A DNA stretch of 64,000 bases from Goodfellowiella coeruleoviolacea (lineage in GTDB: Bacteria; Actinomycetota; Actinomycetes; Mycobacteriales; Pseudonocardiaceae), in contig NZ_JAMTCK010000001.1 in assembly GCF_024171785.1 (NCBI RefSeq), positions 496,134 through 560,133 of the forward strand. The letters are read 5' to 3'. Both the position numbers and the translations under genes were made by a program. This document shows positions 54,775 to 63,176 of the stretch, one piece after another. Position 1 is the first letter of the stretch. Each line of letters begins with the position of its first letter. The notes below the pieces were generated by a model that was given only the letters and a program-made list of their open reading frames with translations, had not been told where the DNA came from and did no database searches.

Positions 54775-55680
54775 TCAGCCGCGCACCGCGCCGCGCAGGA
54801 TGCCGCTGACGATGTGCCTGGCCAGCAGCAGGAACAGGACGACGACCGGCACCGCCGCCACGCTCACGCCGGTGAGCAGCAGGGCGTAGTCGGTGTAGTA
54901 CCCGCTGGCCAGTCGGGACAGGGCGACCTGCACGGTCGGGGTGTCGTTGGGGTCCAGCACGATCAGCGGCCAGAAGAAGTCGTTCCAGGCGGCCAGGAAC
55001 GAGAGCATGCCGAGCACCGCGGCCTGCGGACGCACCAGCGGCACCACCACGTGCCAGACCGTGCGCGGCAGTGAGCAGCCGTCGCTGCGGGCCGCCTCGA
55101 CCAGTTCCACCGGCACGGCCTCCTCGCACGCCTGCCGCATCCAGAACACGCTGAACGCGCTCACCAGGCCGGGCACGATCACCGCCTCCAGCCGGCCGTA
55201 CCAGCCGAGGTCGCCGACCACCAGGTAGAGCGGGATCACGCCGAGCTGGGTCGGCATCATGGCCGTGCCGACCACCACCAGGAACAGGCTGTTGCGGCCG
55301 GGGAAGCGCAGCCGGGCGAAGGCGAACCCGGCCAGGGTGGCCAGCACCACGTTGGACACCATCACCGTGCCGGCCACGATCAGCGAGTTGCCCAGCGCCA
55401 GCCACAGGTCGACGGTGTCGACCAGCTCGCGCAGGTTGTCGAGCAGGTGGCCACCCGGCACCAGCGGCGGGACGCGCTCGCCGATGGCCGAGCCGTCCCT
55501 GGAGGCCACCACGACCGCCCAGTACAGCGGGAACACCGACACCACCACGACCGCCACCAGCAGCGCGTACACCAGCACGCCTGGGCCGCGCCGGGCCGGT
55601 GCGGCCGAGGGAGCGCGCCGGGCCGGCCGGGTGGACCGGGTGGACCGGACGGGTCGGGTGGTCTGCCGCACGCCGCTCAC
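54775..55680 (-). CDS. Sugar ABC transporter permease (MalG type)
   Basis: GTG 55680 overlaps the stop of the upstream permease gene (GTGA). The 301-residue protein has about six membrane helices after a basic R/T/P-rich N-terminus, and the permease EAA loop (ELVEAARSDGCSLPRTVWHVVVPLV) that docks to the ATPase. It also has TAMMPTQLGVIPLYLVV and LAAWNDFFWPLIVL, both usual for MalG-type CUT1 permeases. It forms the importer with the MalF-type permease and lipoprotein upstream. No ATPase gene is present in the operon. Confidence 0.92.
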   Translation of the reverse strand: MSGVRQTTRPVRSTRSTRPARRAPSAAPARRGPGVLVYALLVAVVVVSVFPLYWAVVVASRDGSAIGERVPPLVPGGHLLDNLRELVDTVDLWLALGNSLIVAGTVMVSNVVLATLAGFAFARLRFPGRNSLFLVVVGTAMMPTQLGVIPLYLVVGDLGWYGRLEAVIVPGLVSAFSVFWMRQACEEAVPVELVEAARSDGCSLPRTVWHVVVPLVRPQAAVLGMLSFLAAWNDFFWPLIVLDPNDTPTVQVALSRLASGYYTDYALLLTGVSVAAVPVVVLFLLLARHIVSGILRGAVRG

Positions 55681-56639
55681 AGCCGCCCCCGCCTGGCCAG
55701 GCGGCGCACCAGCCCGAGGCCGACCAGCACGCACCCGCCGCACAGCAGGGCGAGCACCCAGGCGATGGCCGCGGCGTAACCGGCGTCGAACACGCCGAAA
55801 CCCTTCTCGTACAGGTACATGGTGATCGTCTGGAACTGCCGGTCGGTGCCGCCGATCCCGCCGAGCCCGGACACGTCGAACAGCTGCGGCTCGACGAACA
55901 GCTGCAGGCCACCGACGGTCGCGGAGAACGCGGTGAACCCGATCGTGGGCCGGATGGCGGGCACGGTCACCGCCCAGAACGCCCGCCACCGCGACGCGCC
56001 GTCGAGTTCGGCCGCCTCGTACAGCTCCTGGTCGACGCTCTGCATGGCGGCCAGGTAGAGCAGGGCGTTGTAGCCGGTCCAGCGCCAGGTCACGGTGGCC
56101 GCCACGGCCAGGTGCGCGGCCAACCGGTTGGCCTGCCAGTCGACCGGCGGCACGCCCAGCTGGTCCAGCACCCAGTTGGCCACCCCGAAGTCGCGGCCGA
56201 ACAGCTGGGCGAACACCAGCGTCACCGCGACCACCGACACGGCGTTGGGCAGCAGCACGCCGGCCCGCCAGAACACCGCTGTCCGAAGTGGACGGTTGAG
56301 CAGCGCGGCGATGCCAAGGCCGGCGAACAACTGCGGCACCGTGGCCAGCACCAGCATGCTCACCGTGTTGCCCAGGGCGTTGTAGAAGTGGGGGTCGGTG
56401 AACAGTGCCGCGTAGTTGGCCAGTCCGACGAACCCCTGGTCGCCGTTGACCAACTGCCAGTCGTGCAGCGAGATCCAGGCGGTGTAGGCCAGCGGGAACA
56501 CCCCGAAGACCGCGAACAGCACGAAGAAGGGCGCGACGAACAGCAGCGGGGTCGCCCTGGCGTCGAGCCGCGCGAGCAGCACCACCCGCCGCTGCCGCCG
56601 CGCTGGCGCCGCCAGGCGGGCGGCCCAGGCCAGCACCAT
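55677..56639 (-). CDS. Sugar ABC transporter permease (MalF type)
   Basis: The 320-residue membrane protein has the CUT1 pattern FAVFGVFPLAYTAWISLHDW and the EAA loop ELYEAAELDGASRWRAFWAVTVP. It starts with ATG 56639, 7 bp after the binding-protein stop. Partner of the MalG-type permease. Confidence 0.92.
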   Translation of the reverse strand: MVLAWAARLAAPARRQRRVVLLARLDARATPLLFVAPFFVLFAVFGVFPLAYTAWISLHDWQLVNGDQGFVGLANYAALFTDPHFYNALGNTVSMLVLATVPQLFAGLGIAALLNRPLRTAVFWRAGVLLPNAVSVVAVTLVFAQLFGRDFGVANWVLDQLGVPPVDWQANRLAAHLAVAATVTWRWTGYNALLYLAAMQSVDQELYEAAELDGASRWRAFWAVTVPAIRPTIGFTAFSATVGGLQLFVEPQLFDVSGLGGIGGTDRQFQTITMYLYEKGFGVFDAGYAAAIAWVLALLCGGCVLVGLGLVRRLARRGRL

Positions 56640-56646
56640 CGTCCGG

Positions 56647-57930
56647 TTACCTGACCGCGTCGCTGGCCTGTTGCAGGGCCTGCGCCCAGGCCTGTTCCAG
56701 GGTCTGCTTGCCCTCCTCGACCCGGCCGAGGGCCTGGCCGAACTTGGGGCGCACCTCGGCGTCGCGCAGCCCGCGGTAGTTGGGCCGCAGCGTGTCCGCC
56801 GAGCGGGCGAAGATCTGGCCGACCGGCGCGTTGCTGAAGTAGGCGTTGGTGCTGCCGACCACGTCCGGGTCCTGGTACACGGCTGGCTGGCTGGGCAGGA
56901 TGCCGTCCCGCAGGAACAGCCGCTTCTGCTGCGCCGGCGCGGTCAGCCAGGCGGCCAGGTCGTAGGCTTCCCGGTGGTGGGCGCCCTGTCTGGGCAGGGT
57001 GAGGAAGGACCCGCCCTGGTTGCCGGCGTTGCCCGGCACCGTGGTGACGTCCCACTTGCCCGCGTTCTCCGCGCCGCCCGCGTCCTCGATCTGCTTCAAC
57101 AGCCAGGCGGGGCAGGCGATGGTGGCGAACGCGCCCTGCTTGATCGCCACCGTCCAGGGCTGGGTGTAGGTGGTCACCCTCGCGGTCTGCCCCTTGGCGC
57201 CGATGCCGCCGGCGATGTCGAAGGCCCGCCGCACGTTCGGGTTGCGGTCGGCGCTGAACGAGTCGTCGCTCTTGGCGAAGTAGTTCTCCTCGGCCTGGTT
57301 GAGGATGGCGGCGTAGATGGTGCCGGCCGAGTCGGCGAACTTCGCGTCGGTGACCGCGGCGCTGAAGCGGTCGGCGACCCGCGCGAAGTCCTCCCAGGTC
57401 GGCCAGAGTGCGGCCACCTCGGCCCGGTCGGTGGGCAGGTTGGCCCTGGCGAACAGGTCGCGGCGGTAGCACATGGCCAGCCCGCCCATGTCCGTGCCGA
57501 GGCCGAGCACCACCCGACCGCCGTCGGTGACGCCCTGCTCCCACTTCCACGGCACCCACTGGCCGCGCAGGTCCAGTGCGCCGAACTCGGCGAGGTTGAC
57601 GAACTTGTCGGCGGACTGGCGGAACAGCGGCAGGTACTGCTCCTCGACGGCGACCACGTCGGCGGCGCCGTGGCCGGCGGCCAACTGGGTGGCCAGTCCC
57701 CTGTGGTGCGAGTCGAAGTCGGTGACCCGGCTCTTCACCTCGATGCCGGGATGTGTTGCCTCGTACTCGGCGAACAGCGGCTCGTAGCCGAACTCGCCGT
57801 AGGTGGCCACGGTGAGGGTGGTCTTCGCGTTGTCACCACCGGCGCACCCGGTGAGCAGTGCCAGCGGCAGCACCACGGCCAGCGCCGTGGCGGCCCGGTG
57901 CAGGAGCCCGCGCGTCATCAGCTTTCCCAT
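56647..57930 (-). CDS. Sugar ABC transporter substrate-binding lipoprotein
   Basis: The 427-residue protein begins with a lipoprotein signal peptide (LALLTGC lipobox, Cys near residue 29) and shows a type I/II solute-binding fold: TLTVATYGEFGYEPLFAEYEA, GAADVVAVEEQYLPLF, LGLGTDMGGLAMCYRRDL, and GSFLTLPRQGAHHREAYDLAAWLT. Start ambiguity: ATG 57930 or ATG 57918. It is the first gene of the importer operon. The sugar cannot be inferred; CUT1 systems import oligosaccharides. A shared ATPase such as MsiK is expected elsewhere in the genome. Confidence 0.92.
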   Translation of the reverse strand: MGKLMTRGLLHRAATALAVVLPLALLTGCAGGDNAKTTLTVATYGEFGYEPLFAEYEATHPGIEVKSRVTDFDSHHRGLATQLAAGHGAADVVAVEEQYLPLFRQSADKFVNLAEFGALDLRGQWVPWKWEQGVTDGGRVVLGLGTDMGGLAMCYRRDLFARANLPTDRAEVAALWPTWEDFARVADRFSAAVTDAKFADSAGTIYAAILNQAEENYFAKSDDSFSADRNPNVRRAFDIAGGIGAKGQTARVTTYTQPWTVAIKQGAFATIACPAWLLKQIEDAGGAENAGKWDVTTVPGNAGNQGGSFLTLPRQGAHHREAYDLAAWLTAPAQQKRLFLRDGILPSQPAVYQDPDVVGSTNAYFSNAPVGQIFARSADTLRPNYRGLRDAEVRPKFGQALGRVEEGKQTLEQAWAQALQQASDAVR

Positions 57931-58026
57931 CTCCAGAGATGTCCACGAATCCCCCAGGCTCGATCCTGCGTTGATCGGGTGAGTGCTGTTGTTCCTCCCG
58001 GTCGTGCCCGGGCCCGTGGCGGAGTG

Positions 58027-58650
58027 CTAGATCATGCCGGCGCGCATGGCGTAGGCGACCGCGTGTGGGCGGTTGCGCAGGTTGAGGCGGCTGCTCATGG
58101 TGTAGATGATGTTGCGGACCGTGCGCTCGGAGTAGCACAGCCGGTCGGCGATCTCGGTGGTGTCCAGTCCCTCGGCCATCAGCCGCAGCACGTTGATCTC
58201 CCTGGGCATCAGGCCGGACGCGTTGAGCCCCCGGGGCGCGAGCACCTGCCGCTGCAGGCGCTCCACCTGCCGCAGGAGTTCGCCCAGCAGTTCCGGCGGG
58301 AGCACCCCGCCCCCGGTCGCGGCGGCCCTGATGCCGCCGATCAGCCGGTCGTCGGTGGCCGCACCGCGGGGCAGCACCGCGACGACCCGGCACTCGACCA
58401 CGGTCAGCAGGTCGGCCGGGTCCAGCTGCCCGGTGACCAGGACCGTGGGCCCGGTGCCCTCCTCGGCCACCGCGCGCAGGGTGGACATCACCTCCCGGCT
58501 CACCCGGTCGGCGGCCACCACGCACACGTCGGCGTCGGCCACCTGCTGGGTCAGCAGCACGCCGACGTCGGAGCGCCCGCCGAGATAACTGGTCAGTCCA
58601 GCCATGGTGATGGGATCCGAGGCCCGCACGGCCACGCGCACTCGCTCCAC
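58027..58650 (-). CDS. LuxR-type regulator with degenerate receiver-like N-terminus (paralogue 2)
   Basis: GTG 58650 follows AGGAGG. The 207-residue protein is clearly related to the one at 44745-45353: both start MERVRVAV[KR]ASDP and have nearly identical HTH ends (MPREINVLRLMAEGLDTTEIADRL, then CYSERTVRNIIYTMSSRLN). The receiver-like N-terminus (ADADVCVVAADR, LVTGQLD) again lacks a clear phospho-Lys. It lies just upstream of the sugar importer operon in the same direction (96-bp gap) and downstream of the AAA/STAND gene. Function unknown; it may control one of them. Confidence 0.85.
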   Translation of the reverse strand: MERVRVAVRASDPITMAGLTSYLGGRSDVGVLLTQQVADADVCVVAADRVSREVMSTLRAVAEEGTGPTVLVTGQLDPADLLTVVECRVVAVLPRGAATDDRLIGGIRAAATGGGVLPPELLGELLRQVERLQRQVLAPRGLNASGLMPREINVLRLMAEGLDTTEIADRLCYSERTVRNIIYTMSSRLNLRNRPHAVAYAMRAGMI

Positions 58651-58734
58651 TATCTCCTCCTGAACAGATTGGGTGCCTGCAGCATCATGGGTTTGGCTGC
58701 TCACTTTCCAGGCCACTTGGTGTCCGTTCGGTGC

Positions 58735-60882
58735 TCACTTCGGGTTGCCGATGCGCAGTTCGCGGTGCCACAGCCGGTCGCACACGCGTTCCAGCCCGCC
58801 GGCCAGGTGCCGGCGGTAGGTGCTGAAGGCCAGCCCCAGCCGTTCGGCCGCGGCCTCCTGGGTGGGGACCCCGTCGAAGAACGTGGCGCTCACCGCGCGG
58901 TGCCACTTGGCCTCGCGCGGGTCCTCCCGCAGCGCGCCGACCGCCTCCCGCACGGCCTGGCGCAGTGAGCGCACCGGGTCGGCGATCCCGTAGTCGGCCA
59001 CCACCCGGCTGCGGGTGAGCGGGTTGGCGGCGAACACCTCGGGCTGGCGCCACGAGCGCAGCGCGTCGCGCACGGCCGCGTCGAACTCGGGCCGGGACAG
59101 CACCACCAGTTCCGGCGGCCGCGCCGCGCCGCGCACCCGGGCGCCGAACAGCTCCCTGGACTTCTGCAGCGCCAGCCACGCCTCCAGCGGGACGGGCCGC
59201 CAGTCGTGGGCGAACAGGCCGTAGCTGGCCCCGCCGACCGACGGGGCCGCGCCGGCCTGCGGGTGGTCGATGTAGGCCATCAGCGGCTCCCAGAACTTGG
59301 TGTCCGCGAAGACCAGCACCGACCAGGCCAGCCGCTCCTGGTGCAGGATCTCGGCCAGGATGCGCCACTCGACCAGGTCCATCACCGGTGACGGGCGCTG
59401 GTAGTCGGTCGGGCAGACCATGAACCGGGCGATCCCGAGGTGCTCTCCCGGGCGGGGCGGTCCGAACGCCGACACGTGCTGCCACACCGCGGCCACCACC
59501 GGGTCGGCCTCGATCTCCTCGTCCCTGGGCTCGGCCAGCCGCAGCCAGGCCATGAAGCCGACCGGCTCGCCGGTGGCCGGGCGCCGGTGCACCCGGAACG
59601 CCTCGGGCGCGCGGTCCAGCCAGAACCGGACGACGGCGGCGGACTCCGCGCCCTCGGCCTCGGCGGCCAGCCGGAGCACGGTGGTCCGGTCCTCGGGCCG
59701 CACCTGGTCCTCGACCACATCGCCGTCGGTCTGCCAGGTCAGGAACTCGGGCATCACCCCGCCGCCGCGGTGCAGGTAGGTGAGCGCGGCCATGGCGGGC
59801 AGCACGTCCGTGCCCGAGGCCTCCCGGCCCCGCTCCAGCACGTGCGCCCGGATCTGGTAGTGCATGGCCTGGTAGCCCTGGGGATCGCGCCAGCGCAGGT
59901 CCGCGTCGAGCGCGTCGCGCAGCACGTCGAGCGGGTGCAGCCCGTGCTGGCCGGACTGGATGAAGGACAGCTGCCGCAGCCAGGTGAACAGCGCGCCGGC
60001 GTCGGCGTCGGGCATGACGGTGCGCAGCAGTTCCTCGGTGGTGGCCAGGGCGTGGGCGGAGATCTCCAGGGCGCGCCGGTGCAGTGCCGAGGGCACCTCG
60101 CACATCAGCTGGGCCAGCAGCGTCTCCTGCACGTCCCTGGTGGGTGTCCAGCTCGCCCGCGACTCGTCGCGCACCGCGTCCTCGGCGGCCAGGCGCAGCG
60201 CCAGCGGGTGGCCGCCGGCGAAGGCCAGCACCGACTCGTGCAGCCGGGGCGCCACCCCGCGCGCGGTCAGCAGGGCGATGGCGTCCTCGGGGGCCAGGTC
60301 GCGCAGTGCCACGATGCGCAGCGCCTCGTCCCAGCCGGGGTCGGTCCGCCACCGCACGCTGGGCCGCTGCCGGCTGGCCAGCACCGCGACCGCGCCGATC
60401 GGCAGCCGGGGCAGGAACTGCTCGCGCAGCCAGCACTCCAGCTCCTGGACGTGTTCCACGTTGTCCACCAGCAGCACGGCGCCGTCCGCGCGCAGCACCT
60501 GGCCCACCGCGGCCTCGAACGCGTCCGCGCTGGGCGTGATCGTGTTCGCGTCCAGCTCCACCACGGGCCGCTCGGCCGCCCTGGCCTCGTCGCCGAACCG
60601 GCGCAGCAGCGTGGACTTGCCGATGCCGCCCGGGCCGTGCAGGAAGAGCACGGGAAACGACCCGGCGTCGCCGGCCAGCGCGGACCGGAACAGCGCCAGC
60701 TCCACGGATCGACCGACGAAGGCACGGTTGCGCGCCTCGCGCAGCCGGTGTGCCAAGCGGTCCGCGGAGTGGTCCACACCAAAGGGCATGAGCTGACTGT
60801 AATCGAACCGTGACCCGTTGGGAGGATTGGGATCCAGCGATGGTCCAGACCTCTCGCCCCCAGTAATTACCCTGTGTGACAT
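58735..60882 (-). CDS. AAA/STAND ATPase with C-terminal HTH-like segment
   Basis: ATG 60882 gives 715 residues; ATG 60789 (684 residues, MPFGVDHSA) is the alternative and neither has a strong ribosome binding site. The N-terminal NTPase has FVGRSVELALFRSAL, Walker A GPGGIGKSTLL, Walker B GAVLLVDNVEH and the winged-helix part (LAGGHPLALRLAAEDAV). The middle (about 390-600) is an alpha/beta region with GNAT-like appearance (EPVGFMAWLRLAEP; RFMVCPTDYQRPSPVMDLVEW). The C-terminus has TQEAAAERLGLAFSTYRRHLAGGLERV, an HTH-like element. It is a signal-transducing ATPase; partners unknown. Confidence 0.8.
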   Translation of the reverse strand: MSHRVITGGERSGPSLDPNPPNGSRFDYSQLMPFGVDHSADRLAHRLREARNRAFVGRSVELALFRSALAGDAGSFPVLFLHGPGGIGKSTLLRRFGDEARAAERPVVELDANTITPSADAFEAAVGQVLRADGAVLLVDNVEHVQELECWLREQFLPRLPIGAVAVLASRQRPSVRWRTDPGWDEALRIVALRDLAPEDAIALLTARGVAPRLHESVLAFAGGHPLALRLAAEDAVRDESRASWTPTRDVQETLLAQLMCEVPSALHRRALEISAHALATTEELLRTVMPDADAGALFTWLRQLSFIQSGQHGLHPLDVLRDALDADLRWRDPQGYQAMHYQIRAHVLERGREASGTDVLPAMAALTYLHRGGGVMPEFLTWQTDGDVVEDQVRPEDRTTVLRLAAEAEGAESAAVVRFWLDRAPEAFRVHRRPATGEPVGFMAWLRLAEPRDEEIEADPVVAAVWQHVSAFGPPRPGEHLGIARFMVCPTDYQRPSPVMDLVEWRILAEILHQERLAWSVLVFADTKFWEPLMAYIDHPQAGAAPSVGGASYGLFAHDWRPVPLEAWLALQKSRELFGARVRGAARPPELVVLSRPEFDAAVRDALRSWRQPEVFAANPLTRSRVVADYGIADPVRSLRQAVREAVGALREDPREAKWHRAVSATFFDGVPTQEAAAERLGLAFSTYRRHLAGGLERVCDRLWHRELRIGNPK

Positions 60883-61235
60883 CCGCTTACCCGTCTCGCC
60901 GAACCGGAGCCCTGCGGCACCGAACCGGCGTCAGCCCCACCGGCGGCCACCGAGTGCGGGCACGGCTCCCGACTGCCCGGCTCAACCAGCCGCACAGAAA
61001 ATCCCTTCTCCCGGCTCCGCCGGGCCCGCGGACGCTGTCGGTTGGTCGGTCTTCTGCGGAATGGCGAACTGACACCTCAACGATCAGGACAGCGCTGCCC
61101 GACGACGGCCCGCGCAGACGGTGAGTGGTCAGTTGACAGTTTTCCCCACCCGGTCGGTTCCCCTACCTGATCAGGTCTGGCGCGGCGCTCGACTTTGCCT
61201 GTCACATCGGGGCCGCCGCTGTTGTTCCGCCGCCG
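60883..61235. other. Intergenic region upstream of the AAA/STAND gene
   Basis: This 353-bp region lies between the start of the leftward AAA/STAND gene and the end of the leftward XRE-cupin gene. It presumably carries the AAA/STAND promoter (CTGTCAACTGACC... on the minus strand around 61120-61140). No gene, hairpin or repeat stands out. A TTGACA at 61133-61138 on the + strand has no fitting -10. Confidence 0.4.
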
Positions 61236-61856
61236 CTACGGGCTCGCGCGCCGCTTCGTCGCCGGCCGGGCGCGCACGTGCAGGCGTTCGCCCTGCGGCC
61301 CGAACAGGCTGATGATCTCCAGTGGGCCCGGGCCGGGATTGTTGAACCAGTGCGGTGTGCGGGTGTCGAACTCGGCGACCTCACCCGCGCCGAGGGTGAG
61401 GTCGTGCTCGCCGAGCAGCAGCCGCAGCCGCCCGGAGAGCACGTACAGCCACTCGTAGCCCTCGTGCGTCTGCTGCTCCGGCTCGCGGTCCGACGCGGCC
61501 ACCGGGTAGATCATCTTGTACGCCTGCACACCGCCCGGCCGACGGGTCAGCGGGATGAACGTGATCCCGTGGCGGACCACCGGGCGCGGGTGGACGCGCG
61601 GGTCGCCGGTGGCCGGTGCGCCCACCAGTTCGTCCAGGGTCACCTGGTGCACCCGGGCCAGCGGCAGCAGGAGTTCCAGGGTCGGGCGCCGTTCCCCGGT
61701 CTCCAGGCGGGACAGGGTGCTGACCGAGATCCCGGTGGCCGAGGACAGCTGGGCCAGCGTCACCCGGCGCTGCTGGCGCAGCGCGCGCAGCCGCGGCCCC
61801 ACCCCGTCCAGGACCTGCTGCGGAGCCGTGGCCGGGACAGCGGAGTCTTCCTTCAT
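61236..61856 (-). CDS. XRE-family regulator with C-terminal cupin domain
   Basis: ATG 61856 gives 206 residues: an XRE HTH (VGPRLRALRQQRRVTLAQLSSATGISVSTLSRLETGERRPTL, in blocks) and a C-terminal double-stranded beta-helix cupin (THEGYEWLYVLSGRLRLLLGEH, GEVAEFDTRTPHWFNNPG). A longer frame to 62075 runs through the divergent gene's leader and start and is not likely. It probably regulates the divergent flavoprotein gene, sensing a small ligand or metal in the cupin. Confidence 0.9.
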   Translation of the reverse strand: MKEDSAVPATAPQQVLDGVGPRLRALRQQRRVTLAQLSSATGISVSTLSRLETGERRPTLELLLPLARVHQVTLDELVGAPATGDPRVHPRPVVRHGITFIPLTRRPGGVQAYKMIYPVAASDREPEQQTHEGYEWLYVLSGRLRLLLGEHDLTLGAGEVAEFDTRTPHWFNNPGPGPLEIISLFGPQGERLHVRARPATKRRASP

Positions 61857-61981
61857 CCCTCCATTTGCCGCTTCGGCAACGTTTCTTGTCAAGTCGGCAG
61901 CCGAGGGCGGACGCTCGCGTTCCGAGAACGTCCCGCCGGCCCGGGAGCACCAGCGCCGGCCGAGATCAGGAGGACACCGCG

Positions 61982-63067
61982 ATGACTCAGCCATCACCAC
62001 ACGATGAGCTGGCCGAGCAGTACGACGCCGTCGTTGTCGGCGGTGGCGCGGCCGGGCTGAGCGCGGCACTGGCACTGGGCCGGGCCCGCCGTGCCGTGCT
62101 GGTCGTGGACGCCGGCGACCCGCGCAACGCGCCAGCCGGCCGCGTGCACAACTTCCTGACCAGCGAGGGCACCCCCCCGGCCGAGCTGCTGGCCGCCGGG
62201 CGCGCCGAGGTCGCCGGGTACGGCGTGCGGGTGCTGAGCGCCACCGCCACCTCGGCCCGGCGCCTGGCCGGCGAGGCCGCCGACGCCCCGGGGCGGGCCC
62301 GGTTCCAGGTCGACCTTGCCGACGGCCGCGCGGTGCGGGCCCGGCGGCTGGTGGTCACCACCGGCCTGGTCGACGAACTGCCCGAACTGGACGGGCTGGC
62401 CGAGCGGTGGGGCCGGGACGTGCTGCACTGCCCGTACTGCCACGGCTGGGAAGTGCGCGACCAGGCGATCGGCGTCCTCGCCACCGGCCCGACCGCGGTG
62501 CACCAGGCGCTGCTGTTCCGCCAGCTGAGCGCGGACGTGGTGCTGTTCCAGCACACCGGGCCCGCGCTGAGCGCGGCCCAGGCCGAGCAGCTGGCCGCGC
62601 GCCAGATCCCCGTCGTCGACGGCGAGGTCGCCGCCGTGGTGGTGCGCGACGACCGGCTCACCGGTGTCCGGCTGCGCTCCGGCCGGGTGGTCGCGCGCCA
62701 GGCCCTGGTGGTCGCGCCCCGGTTCACCGCGCGCGCGGGCGTGCTGGCCGGCCTGGGGCTGGCCACCAGCGAGCTGGTCGTCGACGGCCACGTGCTCGGC
62801 AGCCACGTGCCGGCCGACGCCACCGGGGCCACCAGCGTGGCCGGCGTGTGGGTGGCCGGCAACGTTGCCGACCCGATGGCCCAGGTCGTCATGGCGGCGG
62901 CAGCGGGTCTGCGGGCGGGCGCGGCGGTCAACGGCGACCTGGTCAACGAGGACACCGCCGGCGCCGTGGCCGCGCACCGCGCCCTGACCGAGGCCGAGCT
63001 GTTCTCGGCCCGGGCCGAGGCCGAGGTGTGCGAGCAGGTGGTCGGCGCGCGCCGGCACGGCGTGTGA
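61982..63067 (+). CDS. Thioredoxin reductase-like flavoprotein
   Basis: ATG 61982 follows AGGAGGA. The 361-residue protein has VVVGGGAAGLSAALALGRARR (FAD), GLVDELPELDG, the redox-active CPYC at about residues 150-153 (HCPYCHGWEVRDQ), and the C-terminal GVWVAGNVADPMAQVVMAAAAG. It resembles thioredoxin reductase-like enzymes that form disulfides in natural products or act in stress defence. It is divergent from an XRE-cupin regulator. Its 3' end, including the stop, is part of a 21-bp tandem duplication. Confidence 0.9.
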   Translation: MTQPSPHDELAEQYDAVVVGGGAAGLSAALALGRARRAVLVVDAGDPRNAPAGRVHNFLTSEGTPPAELLAAGRAEVAGYGVRVLSATATSARRLAGEAADAPGRARFQVDLADGRAVRARRLVVTTGLVDELPELDGLAERWGRDVLHCPYCHGWEVRDQAIGVLATGPTAVHQALLFRQLSADVVLFQHTGPALSAAQAEQLAARQIPVVDGEVAAVVVRDDRLTGVRLRSGRVVARQALVVAPRFTARAGVLAGLGLATSELVVDGHVLGSHVPADATGATSVAGVWVAGNVADPMAQVVMAAAAGLRAGAAVNGDLVNEDTAGAVAAHRALTEAELFSARAEAEVCEQVVGARRHGV

Positions 63068-63095
63068 GCGCGCCGGCACGGCGTGTGAGCGCGCC
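63047..63095. repeat. 21-bp tandem duplication at the end of the flavoprotein gene
   Basis: GCGCGCCGGCACGGCGTGTGA occurs at 63047-63067 and again at 63068-63088, with a 7-base partial third copy. The first copy ends in the gene's TGA stop codon. The second lies outside the gene. Confidence 0.9.
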
Positions 63096-63121
63096 CAGGT
63101 CCGGCCCGGTGAACAGCGGCG

Positions 63122-63149
63122 GCCCGCCCGGCACAGCACCGGGACGGGC
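63122..63149. terminator. Hairpin between convergent genes
   Basis: GCCCGCCCGG and CCGGGACGGGC can pair (one bulged base) around a CACAGCA loop, between the ends of the convergent flavoprotein and protease genes. It could end transcription in both directions. Confidence 0.5.
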
Positions 63150-63176
63150 CACCGACGGGCTGGTCGGACCGCGCGG

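Noticed and set aside
61133-61138. TTGACA as a -35 box
   Set aside because: There is no acceptable -10 at 16-18 bp spacing and no gene start downstream on that strand within reach.
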